From assembly GCF_050908845.1 (NCBI RefSeq), contig NZ_CP194171.1, positions 3,658,001 to 3,722,000 of the forward strand: 64,000 bases of DNA, given 5' to 3'. Position numbers and translations under genes: made by a program. Under the pieces are notes generated by a model. That model did not search any database and had not been told where the DNA came from. It saw only the letters and a list, made by a program, of their open reading frames with translations. Of this stretch, positions 40,284-50,082 are shown piece after piece (within the stretch, counting starts at the first letter, position 1; the number at the start of each line of letters is the position of its first letter). This stretch comes from Marinobacterium_D sp050908845. GTDB lineage: Bacteria; Pseudomonadota; Gammaproteobacteria; Pseudomonadales; Balneatricaceae.

Positions 40284-41564
40284 TCAGACGACCCGGTTAC
40301 GCCCCGCCTGCTTGGCCGCATACATCGACTGGTCCGCTTTGCTGACCAGCTCGCGTATCGATTGTCCATCCTGCGGATAGCCGGCCAGCCCCGCACTGCA
40401 GGTGATAGTCAGCCTTTCACCGCTACTGGTCATAAAGGGCGCGGCCGCGACCTGGGCGATCAACCGAGTCATTAACGCTGCAGCCTCTGCAGATGAAACA
40501 CCCGGACAGAGCAGCAGAAACTCCTCTCCTCCCCAGCGAAACAGGTTATCCCCGGCGCGCAGATGGCTCTTGAGGGTACTGGCGAAATGCTGAATCGCCC
40601 GGTCGCCATCAAGATGGCCATAGGTGTCGTTGAGCTGCTTGAACCTGTCCAGGTCGAGCATCGCCACCTGTAATGGTTGGCTGCTGTGCTGGCTCTTAAT
40701 GAGGTAGCGCTCGAACATCTCATAACCGGCCCGCCGATTGTACAGCCCGGTGAGTTCATCCATGCGGGAGCGTTGCAGAAGCTCCTCCTCATGCTGCCGG
40801 GATTCGGTGATATCTATCACCAGCCCGACCATTCGCAGCGGTTCGCCCTGCTCCCCCCGCTTGGCGATCAGACCACGGTCATGCAGCCAGATATATTGGC
40901 CGTTCCGGTTGCGCAGCCGGTACTTCGCCTCGTAGCGGGCGGTCTCGCCCCGCAGGTGGCTCTGCAGCGATGCCATCACCCCTTCCCTATCGTCGGGATG
41001 GAGCGCATCGCTCCAGGTGTTAAGCGTGGGATGTTCAATCTCGTGGGGCCCATAACCCATAATTCTGAACCACTGCGGACTGAGAAACAGTGAGTCGTCT
41101 TCCAGGTTCCAGTCCCACAGACCATCGCTGGATTCATTCAGGAACAGGGTGTGGAGATGCTCGTTCTCCAGCAGGTAGTCGCGGTGGCGCTGGTAACCGG
41201 TCAGGTCCCGTGCCACTGAGACCAGCAGCTTGCGCCCCGCGTGTTCAATGCAGTCAGTGACCACCTCGACCGGAAAGTCGCTGCCGTCTTTGCGCCGGTG
41301 TCTGCCGATAAAGGTATAGGCGCCGTTTGCCTGAATCTCGCCGGAGATCTCCCGCCACTGATCCAGCCCGATCACATCCTTGTTAAGACTGAGTACGCTG
41401 TGATCGACAACCTCTTCCCGCGTCATGCCCAGTGAGCGGTACCCTGCCGGGTTGGCCTCGAGGATATTGGAGGTCTCCGGATCGATAAGGTAAACCGAGT
41501 CACTGATCTGGCGGAACAGCATTTTACAGATGGCCTCGGGCAGGCCGTGCACACTTCTATCCAT
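40284..41564 (-). CDS. PAS-PAS-GGDEF diguanylate cyclase (cytoplasmic)
   Basis: A 426-residue soluble protein without membrane segments. PAS 1 spans about residues 10-130 (ISDSVYLIDPETSNILEANP), PAS 2 about 135-260 (PAS_3 type: SPQWFRIMGYGPHEIEHP, with DITESR at its end), then GGDEF from RMDELTGLYNRRAGYEMF. The loop reads RWGGEEF, an active GGEEF variant, so c-di-GMP synthesis is expected. PAS domains probably sense an internal redox or ligand signal. It is convergent with trpG and on the same strand as, and downstream of, the bifunctional enzyme at 41646. Confidence 0.88.
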   Translation of the reverse strand: MDRSVHGLPEAICKMLFRQISDSVYLIDPETSNILEANPAGYRSLGMTREEVVDHSVLSLNKDVIGLDQWREISGEIQANGAYTFIGRHRRKDGSDFPVEVVTDCIEHAGRKLLVSVARDLTGYQRHRDYLLENEHLHTLFLNESSDGLWDWNLEDDSLFLSPQWFRIMGYGPHEIEHPTLNTWSDALHPDDREGVMASLQSHLRGETARYEAKYRLRNRNGQYIWLHDRGLIAKRGEQGEPLRMVGLVIDITESRQHEEELLQRSRMDELTGLYNRRAGYEMFERYLIKSQHSSQPLQVAMLDLDRFKQLNDTYGHLDGDRAIQHFASTLKSHLRAGDNLFRWGGEEFLLLCPGVSSAEAAALMTRLIAQVAAAPFMTSSGERLTITCSAGLAGYPQDGQSIRELVSKADQSMYAAKQAGRNRVV

Positions 41565-41593
41565 GTAAATGTTGTCACTGAGAGTTGATCTAA

Positions 41594-41618
41594 GGCTGCC
41601 ACCCTGGCGATGGCAGCC
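41594..41618 (-). terminator. Hairpin between the two c-di-GMP enzymes
   Basis: An 8-bp perfect stem GGCTGCCA / TGGCAGCC with a 9-nt loop lies 28 bp past the stop of the upstream gene on the minus strand and is followed there by TTAGATC. Weak U-run; partial termination possible. Confidence 0.4.
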
Positions 41619-41645
41619 GGACAGCTGGATAGCTTAACCGTTCGG

Positions 41646-44237
41646 TCAGGATAAGTCCGTAGATCTGGACGTTTCCGCCAGGCTTGCTTCCAGCGCATCG
41701 GCCGGCATGGGTCGGCCAAACAGGTAGCCCTGGAACTGGTGACAGCCAAAACTGAGCAGCACTTCACGCTGCTCCTGGGTTTCCACCCCTTCGGCAATGA
41801 CCGACAGTTCCAGGCTTTCACCCAGAGCCACCACCGTCCTGATGATCGCCGCATCGTTTTCATCACTAAGCAGGTCGCGGACAAAGCTCTGGTCGATCTT
41901 CAGCTGGTGCAGCGGCAGACGCTTCAGGTAAGTCAGAGAGGAGTAACCGGTACCGAAATCGTCCAGTGAGAAGCTGACGCCTCGCTCGCGCAGTCGGGTC
42001 ATTTTGTCGATGGTTTCCTCGACATTGCGTACCAGAAGCGTCTCGGTCAATTCAAGTTTGAGTAGCTTGGGGTCTGCACCGGTCTGCTCCAGCACCGAAA
42101 GCACTTCGGTCACAAAGCCGGATTCGTGCAGCTGTTGAGCACTGATATTAACCGACACCCGTACACCTGACAGCAGCGGATGATCCGACCAGCGCACCAG
42201 CTGCTCGCACGCCTCCTGCAGGATCCAGCGCCCGAGGGGACGAATCAGGCCGGTACTCTCCGCCACAGGAATAAAGTCGGCGGGAGAGATCATCTCGCCC
42301 GAGGGTGGGCACCAGCGCACCAGCGCTTCCAGCCCCATCAGGCCGACGTCGGCGTCAAACTGGGGCTGGTAGTACAGCTCGAACTCCTCATATTCCAACC
42401 CTTGCCGGATGCCGGTTTCCAGTCGTGCCCGTGAGTGGACCTCGGCCTGCATCGACGGCTCGTAGAAGCAGCTGCTGTTGCGTCCACTGACCTTGGCCTG
42501 GTACATCGCCAGCTCCGCCCATTTGATCAGATCCCCCGGATACTCACTGGCATCGGAAAACAGTGCCGCGCCGATACTGGCGGTGGGTTCAAACACATGG
42601 TCGTCGTAATGGAACGGCACCTTGATCAGGTTACGCAGATCGCTGGCGAGCTGCTCGACCTGCTCGCGAGCGCTTTCTTGATCCCACTCCAGCCCCTCCA
42701 CCACCAACACAAACTCGTCACCGCCGAAGCGTGCCAGGGTATCCTCCTCCCGCACCCTGAGCTGCATTCGCTCGGCCACCTGTTCTAACAGCCGGTCTCC
42801 GGCTTTATGGCCGAGGATATCGTTGAGGTCGCGGAAGTTGTCCAGGTCGATAAACAGCACCGCGCCCTGGGACTCATTGCGCACCACCCGGTCGGCGGCT
42901 TCTTGCAAACGTTCAAGCAGCAGACGCTGGTTGGGCAGACCCGTCAGCGAGTCATAAAAGGCCAGGCGATGGATTCGCTGCTCACTTTTCAACTTCTCGG
43001 TGATATCGGTGGATACGCCAACAAGGCCGATAACCGCACCGTCATCATCTTTTAACGGCTGTTTTACGGTGAGGAAGGTTCGCGGTTCGGAACCATCGTT
43101 CAGCGTACCGATGCCAACCTCCTCTTCCATGATACGTTCGCCATTTTCGATCACACGACGATCGGTATCGCGCACGCCCAACAGGGACTCTTCGCTCAGC
43201 AGATCTTCATCCCGCCGGCCGATAATCTCGTCCTTATCGCGACCGAGAAACTCGATGACCCGCTGATTGATATAGCGGTAACGGAAGTCGGTGCCTTTGA
43301 CGTAGATAAGGGAATCCACATTACTCAGCAGCACACTCAGGTAGGTTTCGCTCTCTTTCAGGCTACCCGCTTTCTCGGCGACCTGACGCCGCAGCAGTGC
43401 CACGATAGAGATCGCAACCAGCAATGCCAGGGCCATCCCGACCAGCGACCAGACCAGCACATTGTCCACCTTGCTGTCCTGCTCTCCCCCACCCCAGCGG
43501 CTCAGGGCCTCAAAGTAGGGCGAGTCCGGTTGCCCCTTCCATTTATTCAGCCAGTGGTCGATGCGATCACGCAGCTGCTGTTGCTGGTTTAATGGCGTGG
43601 CGTAAAACAGCTCCACCGGCTGGAACACCAGGGCCGCCGGCGCAAGACCAAACCTGGGACCATTAAAATCGCCATAGAGCTGGTTGGCCACGGCCACATC
43701 CGCCCGGCCTTCCTGTACCGCATTAAACGCCTCTTCAAGACTGTTCACCTCAACGAAGCGGACATCGACAGCGAAACCGGAGGTCAGGTTACGCAGGTAG
43801 GCCTGCTGTACCGAATTGGCCAGAACCGCAATGGCCAGCCCTTCCAGATCCATCGGCGACTGCACGTTGATACCGGCACGCGTGAAGATTTGCGACCAGG
43901 CCAGTAGCGCGGGGGTTTGATGAAAAGAGAAAAGATGGCGCCGCTCCGGGGTGGCCGCCACGTCGGGCATCAGCTCGATCTGCCCTTTGCGCAGCATATT
44001 CAGGCACTGCTCCCACGCACAGGGCACGGCGGTCAGCTGCCAGTCTTCGCGCTCGGCGATACTGCTTAGAATATCGCCAAAAATGCCGCTGGGCTTGCCG
44101 TCGGCCAAACGCAGTTTCGGTGGGTTTTCATAGACACCAACACGCACCTGCTGCTGAGCAAAGGCAACCGGGCTCCCGGCCAGCCAAGCCAGCGACAATG
44201 CAATTATCACGGAGAGGGGCTTTAAAGTCAGGCGCAT
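41646..44237 (-). CDS. Periplasmic SBP_bac_3-PAS-GGDEF-EAL c-di-GMP enzyme
   Basis: An 863-residue protein from the ATG at 44237, which follows AAGGAA at eight bases. A signal or TM segment (residues 7-28) leads to a periplasmic solute-binding domain (bacterial extracellular family 3; VRVGVYENPPKLRLADGKPS, LLAWSQIFTRAG). A TM helix (VLVWSLVGMALALLVAISIV) follows, then PAS, GGDEF (RFGGDEF intact) and EAL (LEALVRW, with the loop DDFGTGYSSLTYLKRLP). Both the cyclase and phosphodiesterase motifs look active. The amino-acid-binding-type sensor suggests that a small periplasmic solute tunes c-di-GMP. Confidence 0.9.
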   Translation of the reverse strand: MRLTLKPLSVIIALSLAWLAGSPVAFAQQQVRVGVYENPPKLRLADGKPSGIFGDILSSIAEREDWQLTAVPCAWEQCLNMLRKGQIELMPDVAATPERRHLFSFHQTPALLAWSQIFTRAGINVQSPMDLEGLAIAVLANSVQQAYLRNLTSGFAVDVRFVEVNSLEEAFNAVQEGRADVAVANQLYGDFNGPRFGLAPAALVFQPVELFYATPLNQQQQLRDRIDHWLNKWKGQPDSPYFEALSRWGGGEQDSKVDNVLVWSLVGMALALLVAISIVALLRRQVAEKAGSLKESETYLSVLLSNVDSLIYVKGTDFRYRYINQRVIEFLGRDKDEIIGRRDEDLLSEESLLGVRDTDRRVIENGERIMEEEVGIGTLNDGSEPRTFLTVKQPLKDDDGAVIGLVGVSTDITEKLKSEQRIHRLAFYDSLTGLPNQRLLLERLQEAADRVVRNESQGAVLFIDLDNFRDLNDILGHKAGDRLLEQVAERMQLRVREEDTLARFGGDEFVLVVEGLEWDQESAREQVEQLASDLRNLIKVPFHYDDHVFEPTASIGAALFSDASEYPGDLIKWAELAMYQAKVSGRNSSCFYEPSMQAEVHSRARLETGIRQGLEYEEFELYYQPQFDADVGLMGLEALVRWCPPSGEMISPADFIPVAESTGLIRPLGRWILQEACEQLVRWSDHPLLSGVRVSVNISAQQLHESGFVTEVLSVLEQTGADPKLLKLELTETLLVRNVEETIDKMTRLRERGVSFSLDDFGTGYSSLTYLKRLPLHQLKIDQSFVRDLLSDENDAAIIRTVVALGESLELSVIAEGVETQEQREVLLSFGCHQFQGYLFGRPMPADALEASLAETSRSTDLS

Positions 44238-44397
44238 GCAATCATTCCTTCGGGCGTCCATTTCCTAACTGCCGCACAGAAAGCATAACACTAGCTGCCG
44301 ACTTTACTAACGTCGTCAGCTTGCGCAGCATCAACACACTTGTGCCAGGATTCGCTAGACTGAACCCTTATCGGTTTTCCTGACCTGGAGGGATCAT

Positions 44398-44802
44398 ATG
44401 GAAGCACAACTCGTGGCTATCGCAACGGACGACAGCGGACAGGTCGCCCCTCACGCCGGTCGCGCCCAGCTATGGCATGTTTACAGGGTCTCGCCGGGCG
44501 ACTCTCATCCTGAACTGGCCTGGGAGATACGCCTGACCGACACCGGCTGCCTGCACGAGTGGCATGTGAGCAACTCGCCGGAGCGACACCCGCTTCATGC
44601 TGTCGATACTGCCATTGCAGGTTCAGCGGGAGACGGCGTTATTGGCCGCCTGGCAGAACGCGGCACAGACCTGGTCACCACTGCTGAACGCGCCCCACTC
44701 AAAGCCCTGACCGACTACCTGGAAGGTATCCTGGCACAGGGTGTCCCCCATGAAGAGCAGCCTTGCCTGAACCCGCAACAGCGGGCGGAAAGGATGACCT
44801 AA
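44398..44802 (+). CDS. NifB/NifX-like (dinitrogenase Fe-Mo cofactor domain) protein
   Basis: A 134-residue protein of the NifX/NafY/VnfX fold. It opens QLVAIATDDSGQVAPHAGRA, the usual start with HxGR, then VYRV, and the loop AIAGSAGDGVIGRLAERGTDLV corresponds to the family ILTxGxGxGxxxxLxxxGI segment. In diazotrophs the fold carries FeMo-co precursors; free-standing members in non-nif contexts have unknown metal-cluster roles. No nitrogenase genes are present. The ribosome site TGGAGGGATCAT is strong. Its end overlaps the stop of the convergent GntR gene by four bases. Confidence 0.75.
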   Translation: MEAQLVAIATDDSGQVAPHAGRAQLWHVYRVSPGDSHPELAWEIRLTDTGCLHEWHVSNSPERHPLHAVDTAIAGSAGDGVIGRLAERGTDLVTTAERAPLKALTDYLEGILAQGVPHEEQPCLNPQQRAERMT

Positions 44803-45482
44803 GACTCCTCGAGAGCCGACTGGAGATCCACTTCGCCCGGCCGGTCATCGAGCAGCAGGTATCGCTGAATGGTCTTCATATGCTCGTCCATCAGGTACCG
44901 CGCCTGAGCACAATCCCTGGCCAGAATTGCATCGACCAGAGCCTGATGCTCTTCGATAGAACACTGTACGTTTGGTGTTTCCTGGTAGAGTGCGATGATC
45001 AGCGATGTCCGTGTAATCAACCCCGCCAGTAGCTCATCCAGCACCTCATTGCCGGCAATCTGCGCCAGCACCCGGTGAAAATTGCCCGACTCCCGGATCA
45101 TCTCCTGGCGCTCGCCCCGCTTTATCGCCCCGTCTTCTTTTTCCAACTGTTTCAGCAGCCGATTACGGTTTTTAGCTGTCAGGTTCTCAATTGCCAGTTC
45201 AACAATTGAGCGTTCGATAACTATACGAGCCGCGAATACATCCTTCGCTTCCTTGATCGTTGGCTGGGCAACACAGGCACCTCGGTTGGGGACAATCGTG
45301 ACCACCTTGTATTCCGAGGCCAGCTTCTGCAGTGCAGAGCGTACATGGTTGCGGTTGGCACCGAGCACCTCGACCAGTTTAGCCTCGGTAAGCCGAGCGC
45401 CCGGCGGCAAACGGTGCTCCACTATCGCGCTGGCCAGCCGGTCCACAATCCGCTTTATTTCAAGCTGGGCACGAGTCCCCAT
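44799..45482 (-). CDS. GntR-family (FadR subfamily) transcriptional regulator
   Basis: A 227-residue regulator. The N-terminal winged helix (residues about 6-75) shows RLASAIVEHRLPPGARLTEA and VLGANRNHVRSALQKLASEY; the C-terminal FCD domain (about 80-215) has ARIVIERSIVE, FHRVLAQIAGN and ILARDCAQARYLMDEHM with metal-site His residues. It is divergent from the ABC importer and flanked by matching palindromes (45502-45515 next to its own start, 45760-45790 next to the importer), so it probably controls both. Likely a repressor released by the transported solute or its product. Start ATG at 45482 with GGGAGAGCTT upstream. Confidence 0.88.
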   Translation of the reverse strand: MGTRAQLEIKRIVDRLASAIVEHRLPPGARLTEAKLVEVLGANRNHVRSALQKLASEYKVVTIVPNRGACVAQPTIKEAKDVFAARIVIERSIVELAIENLTAKNRNRLLKQLEKEDGAIKRGERQEMIRESGNFHRVLAQIAGNEVLDELLAGLITRTSLIIALYQETPNVQCSIEEHQALVDAILARDCAQARYLMDEHMKTIQRYLLLDDRPGEVDLQSALEES

Positions 45483-45501
45483 AAGCTCTCCCGATAAAAT
45501 A

Positions 45502-45515
45502 AATTGTTAGCAATT
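45502..45515. promoter_or_regulatory. GntR operator copy 1 (regulator side)
   Basis: AATTGTTAGCAATT: palindromic arms AATTG/CAATT around TTAG, 19 bp upstream of the regulator's ATG. It is the exact reverse complement of the 14-mer at 45760. Confidence 0.65.
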
Positions 45516-45759
45516 TTACCGTGCACCGCCGGTAGATAACAGTCCGTTAGACCGGTTAAAAGTCGACCAACCATGCACCAGATTGTTGCAAGAAGCGCTT
45601 TTCGAGTGCACAGATAAAGCATCTAACTTATTAATTTCTATTAATATTTCCTGACCAAAAAGACAGAAAAGTCAAAATCTGTTTTTTTTATCTATCAAAA
45701 ATAACGGCTTATCCGATCTCAGCCCAACATGGCACAGCCCTCGCAAACCATTACCAGTA

Positions 45760-45773
45760 AATTGCTAACAATT
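45760..45773. promoter_or_regulatory. GntR operator copy 2 (importer side)
   Basis: AATTGCTAACAATT, identical in inverted orientation to copy 1. The 45483-45790 region has no gene; between the operators it is A/T-rich with runs of T, as expected for divergent promoters. Confidence 0.65.
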
Positions 45774-45776
45774 CTG

Positions 45777-45790
45777 GATTGCTAACAGTT
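45777..45790. promoter_or_regulatory. GntR operator copy 3, abutting the importer start codon
   Basis: GATTGCTAACAGTT matches copy 2 at 12 of 14 positions, is 17 bp downstream of it and touches the ATG at 45791. It occupies the place of the ribosome site, so bound regulator could also block translation initiation or elongating polymerase. Confidence 0.5.
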
Positions 45791-46882
45791 ATGAAGAAAG
45801 GCTCTGTTGAACTGGTAGGCGTCGTGAAACGTTACGGCGAAAGCACCGCTGTCAGGAATATCGACCTCCGCATTGAGGGCGGTTCCTACTGCTGCCTGCT
45901 CGGTCCGAGCGGCTGTGGAAAATCCACAACGCTGCGAATGATCGCGGGACATGAGAGTGTCACCGAAGGCGACATTCTTATGAATAACCGAAATGTCACC
46001 ACACTTCCGCCCCGAAAACGCGGCACCGCTCTGATGTTCCAGAACTACGCCCTGTTTCCGCACCTCAATAGTCTGGACAACGTGGCCTTCAGCCTTAAGA
46101 TCGCGGGCATGAGCAGGCAGGAACGCCACGCCCGCGCCATGGATATGCTCAGGCTGGTGAACATGGAGAGCTTTTTCGAAGCCTTCCCCGAACAACTCTC
46201 TGGTGGGCAGCAACAGCGAGTAGCCCTCGCCCGTGCGCTGATTAACCAGCCGGAAGTTATTCTGCTTGATGAGCCTCTTTCAGCACTGGACCCCTTCCTG
46301 CGCACGCGCATGCGTGCGGAGCTGAAAAACATTCAGCAGCAGTTGGGCATCACCTTTATCCACGTCACCCATTCCCAGGAAGAAGCCTTTGCATTGGCGG
46401 ATCAGGTGGTGGTGATGAACAACGGCTACATCGAACAGGTTGACGAGCCGATCAGCATATTCAGCCGCCCGAGTACCGGCTTTGTCGCCAGCTTTATCGG
46501 CGGGCACAACATTATCGAGGGCACGCTGGCCGAGTCTGGCCTGAGTATCGGGGAACAGCGCGTCATCCAGCTGCCCTCGGCACTGGAAAGCGATGCCGAT
46601 AACCGCGCCAGCGTGTCCCTGCGCTGCGACCGCATCCAGATCAGCCCTGAGCCTTTCGATACAGCCCAGCCCGACCCACTGCAGGTGGAGTCGGTGGAAT
46701 ACCAGGGCAGCTACGTTCACCTGAGAGGCCAGTTCAGTGACGGATTTGGGCTCTCCGTATTCCAGAGTGATGCGGACTACCTCGCCTCGCCTCTGCATGC
46801 CGGCGACCGTGCCTTTGTTGGCTGGCGCCATACCGATCTTAATCCCCTGCGGCCCGGCGGCGACGCCTTTTCCGGCCTTTGA
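45791..46882 (+). CDS. ABC importer ATP-binding protein (PotA-like)
   Basis: A 363-residue ATPase of the spermidine/putrescine-iron-opine family. Walker A is GPSGCGKST (near 38), the Q-loop is in FQNYALFPHL, the signature is LSGGQQQRVALARAL, Walker B is VILLDEPLSALDP, and the H-loop is in VTHSQEEAFALADQ. A C-terminal TOBE domain follows (about 270-355). The ATG at 45791 was chosen over TTG 45779, although no Shine-Dalgarno is evident because an operator copy fills that space. First gene of a four-component importer plus racemase. Confidence 0.9.
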   Translation: MKKGSVELVGVVKRYGESTAVRNIDLRIEGGSYCCLLGPSGCGKSTTLRMIAGHESVTEGDILMNNRNVTTLPPRKRGTALMFQNYALFPHLNSLDNVAFSLKIAGMSRQERHARAMDMLRLVNMESFFEAFPEQLSGGQQQRVALARALINQPEVILLDEPLSALDPFLRTRMRAELKNIQQQLGITFIHVTHSQEEAFALADQVVVMNNGYIEQVDEPISIFSRPSTGFVASFIGGHNIIEGTLAESGLSIGEQRVIQLPSALESDADNRASVSLRCDRIQISPEPFDTAQPDPLQVESVEYQGSYVHLRGQFSDGFGLSVFQSDADYLASPLHAGDRAFVGWRHTDLNPLRPGGDAFSGL

Positions 46883-46933
46883 ATCCAACCTTGAATCCGA
46901 CCTTTAATCCGATAGTAAAACTGGAGATCGATA

Positions 46934-48274
46934 ATGAGCTTCGATGACAAGAAAGACCTGAAGGATACTCTGAGCGCCAGTACTGAACCGAAGGAAGAAC
47001 GCAGCGGCCTGAGCCGTCGCGGATTCATCAAGGCCGCCGGCGTCGCGGGCGGCGCCGCTCTGGGCTCCGGTGCGATCACCGGTTTCCCGATGATCTGGGC
47101 ACAGAACATCAAGGACATCACCCTGCGCCAGTTCGGTACCGGCGTATCCAACCTCAATGCCATCTCGCAGAAGGCGAAAGAGGATCTGGGTATCAACCTG
47201 GAGCTCACCGCGCTGGACTCCGATGCAGTCGCTCAGCGAGTGGTTACCCAGCCGCGTTCTTTCGATATTGCCGATATCGAGTACTGGATCTGCAAGAAGA
47301 CCTTCCCGGCCGGCACCATGCAGCCGATGAACACCTCGCGCCTGAAGAACTTCGACAAGATCTCCCAGCTGTTTATCACTGGCAAGCTGAACGAGGACTC
47401 GGAGATCGCTCAGGGTACAGCACCGCATACAGTAGGCTTTGTCGAAGGTAAGGATTCTGTTCAGTTCGCAGCAGAACCGACCGACTGGATGACACTGATC
47501 CCGACCATCTACAACGCTGACACCCTGGGTATCCGCCCGGACCTGGTGGGTCGCCCGATCACCAACTGGCGCGACATCATGGACCCGGCGTTCAAAGGCA
47601 AGACCTCCATCCTGAACATCCCTTCCATCGGCATCATGGATGCGGCGATGATCTGCGAGTCCATGGGCGAAATTCAGTACGCCAACAAGGGCAACATGAC
47701 CCGCGAAGAGATCGATGCCACCATCGAAATTCTCAAGGCTGCCAAGTCCGAAGGTCAGTTCCGCGCCTTCTGGAAGAGCTTCGACGAGTCGGTGAACCTG
47801 ATGTCCTCCGGTGAGGTGGTGATCCAGTCCATGTGGTCACCGGCAGTAGCCGCTGTGCGCGCCAAGGGTATCGAATGCAAATACCAGCCGCTGGAAGAGG
47901 GTTACCGCGCCTGGGGCGGCGGTATCGGCCTGGCCAAGCACCTGTCCGGCCTGGAGCTGGATGCGGCCTATGAATATATCGACTGGTACCTGTCCGGCTG
48001 GGTTGGCGCTTACCTGAACCGTCAGGGTTACTACTCCGCCGCACCGTCAACCTCCAAGGAGCACATGAGCGCCGACGAATGGGGCTACTGGATCGAGGGT
48101 AAACCGGCCCAGGGCGACATCCTGAGTCCGGACGGCAAGGTGATGGAAACCGCCGGTGCCGTGCGTGACGGCGGCTCCTACTGGGATCGCATGGGCGCCG
48201 TCGCCTGCTGGAACTCGGTCATGGACGAGAACAAGTACATGGTTCGCAAGTGGAACGAGTTCATCGCTTCCTGA
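46934..48274 (+). CDS. ABC importer substrate-binding protein (PotD-like, Tat signal)
   Basis: A 446-residue periplasmic binding protein. The N-terminus has an unusually long polar leader and then a twin-arginine motif, LSRRGFIKAAGVAGGAA (about 25-41), with the cut near IWA-Q. The mature protein belongs to the spermidine/putrescine-like extracellular solute-binding family: NADTLGIRPDLVGRPITNWR, then FKGKTSILNIPSIGIMDAAM, and VIQSMWSPAVAAVRAKG. Tat export suggests that folding or a cofactor precedes secretion. Substrate unknown; the racemase in the unit points to an amino acid or hydantoin-like compound rather than a polyamine. Confidence 0.88.
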   Translation: MSFDDKKDLKDTLSASTEPKEERSGLSRRGFIKAAGVAGGAALGSGAITGFPMIWAQNIKDITLRQFGTGVSNLNAISQKAKEDLGINLELTALDSDAVAQRVVTQPRSFDIADIEYWICKKTFPAGTMQPMNTSRLKNFDKISQLFITGKLNEDSEIAQGTAPHTVGFVEGKDSVQFAAEPTDWMTLIPTIYNADTLGIRPDLVGRPITNWRDIMDPAFKGKTSILNIPSIGIMDAAMICESMGEIQYANKGNMTREEIDATIEILKAAKSEGQFRAFWKSFDESVNLMSSGEVVIQSMWSPAVAAVRAKGIECKYQPLEEGYRAWGGGIGLAKHLSGLELDAAYEYIDWYLSGWVGAYLNRQGYYSAAPSTSKEHMSADEWGYWIEGKPAQGDILSPDGKVMETAGAVRDGGSYWDRMGAVACWNSVMDENKYMVRKWNEFIAS

Positions 48275-48378
48275 TCTCGCCGTGATTCAGGGGGCGAGCA
48301 CTCGCCCCCGCCTTTTGCCTGAGGCCGTTTTCTCAGAGCCGTTTTTTCAGAGAGCCCGTAGTTCGGAGAAAAAGTTAG

Positions 48379-49233
48379 ATGCGTTTTCTGACCGCCAACC
48401 CCAGCTATCTGCAGGTCACGCCCCTGGCGCTGGTCATCCTGCTGTTTCTGCTGTTCCCCGTCGCGACCATCGTGATTGTCAGCTTCTGGGACTATAACGC
48501 CTATCAGCTACTGCCCGATTTCATCTTTGAAAACTACGAGTTTCTGCTCACATCGAGCGTCACGCTGAGCGCCTACCTGAAGACATTCTTCTTCGCCATC
48601 AGCACCTGGGTGATCACCCTGACGCTGGGTTTTACCGTCGCCTATTATCTGGCGTTCTATATCCGCAGTCCGCTGCTACAGGGCGTGCTGTTTGTGCTCT
48701 GCACGGTGCCTTTCCTGACTTCAAACATCATCCGCATGATCTCCTGGATCCCGCTGCTGGGACGCAACGGCCTGGTCAACTCAACGTTGCAGGAGATCAA
48801 CCTGATTGATGCACCGATCGAATGGCTGCTCTACAGCGATTTCGCCGTGGTGCTTGCCTTCGTGCACCTCTACACCCTGTTCATGGTGGTGCCGATCTTC
48901 AACTCGATGATGCGTATCGACCGTAACCTGATCGAAGCCTCCATCGATGCCGGTGCCAACGCCTTCCAGACCATCTTTCAGGTGGTAGTGCCGCTGTGTA
49001 AATCAGGTATCGCCATCGGTTCAATCTTCGTCGTCACCCTGGTGATGGGCGACTTCATTACCGTCAGCCTGATGAGTGGGGGCTTAAGCGCTTCAGTCGG
49101 CGTACTGATCCGTAACGAGATCTCACTGCTGCAATACCCGGCAGCGGCGGCAGGCGCCGTGGTACTGCTGATCACCGTACTGATCATGCTTAGCATCATG
49201 TTCCGTTTCATCAATATCAAGAAGGAGCTGTAA
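48379..49233 (+). CDS. ABC importer permease 1 (PotB-like)
   Basis: A 284-residue inner-membrane protein with six hydrophobic segments. The EAA loop is EASIDAGANAFQTIFQVVVPLCKSG-like (near 190-215), which docks with the ATPase. It starts about 105 bp behind the binding protein after a G/C-rich spacer, with CGGAGAAAAAGTTAG as ribosome site, and is followed after two bases by permease 2. Confidence 0.9.
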   Translation: MRFLTANPSYLQVTPLALVILLFLLFPVATIVIVSFWDYNAYQLLPDFIFENYEFLLTSSVTLSAYLKTFFFAISTWVITLTLGFTVAYYLAFYIRSPLLQGVLFVLCTVPFLTSNIIRMISWIPLLGRNGLVNSTLQEINLIDAPIEWLLYSDFAVVLAFVHLYTLFMVVPIFNSMMRIDRNLIEASIDAGANAFQTIFQVVVPLCKSGIAIGSIFVVTLVMGDFITVSLMSGGLSASVGVLIRNEISLLQYPAAAAGAVVLLITVLIMLSIMFRFINIKKEL

Positions 49234-49235
49234 CC

Positions 49236-50078
<843 letters not shown>

Positions 50079-50082
50079 GATA

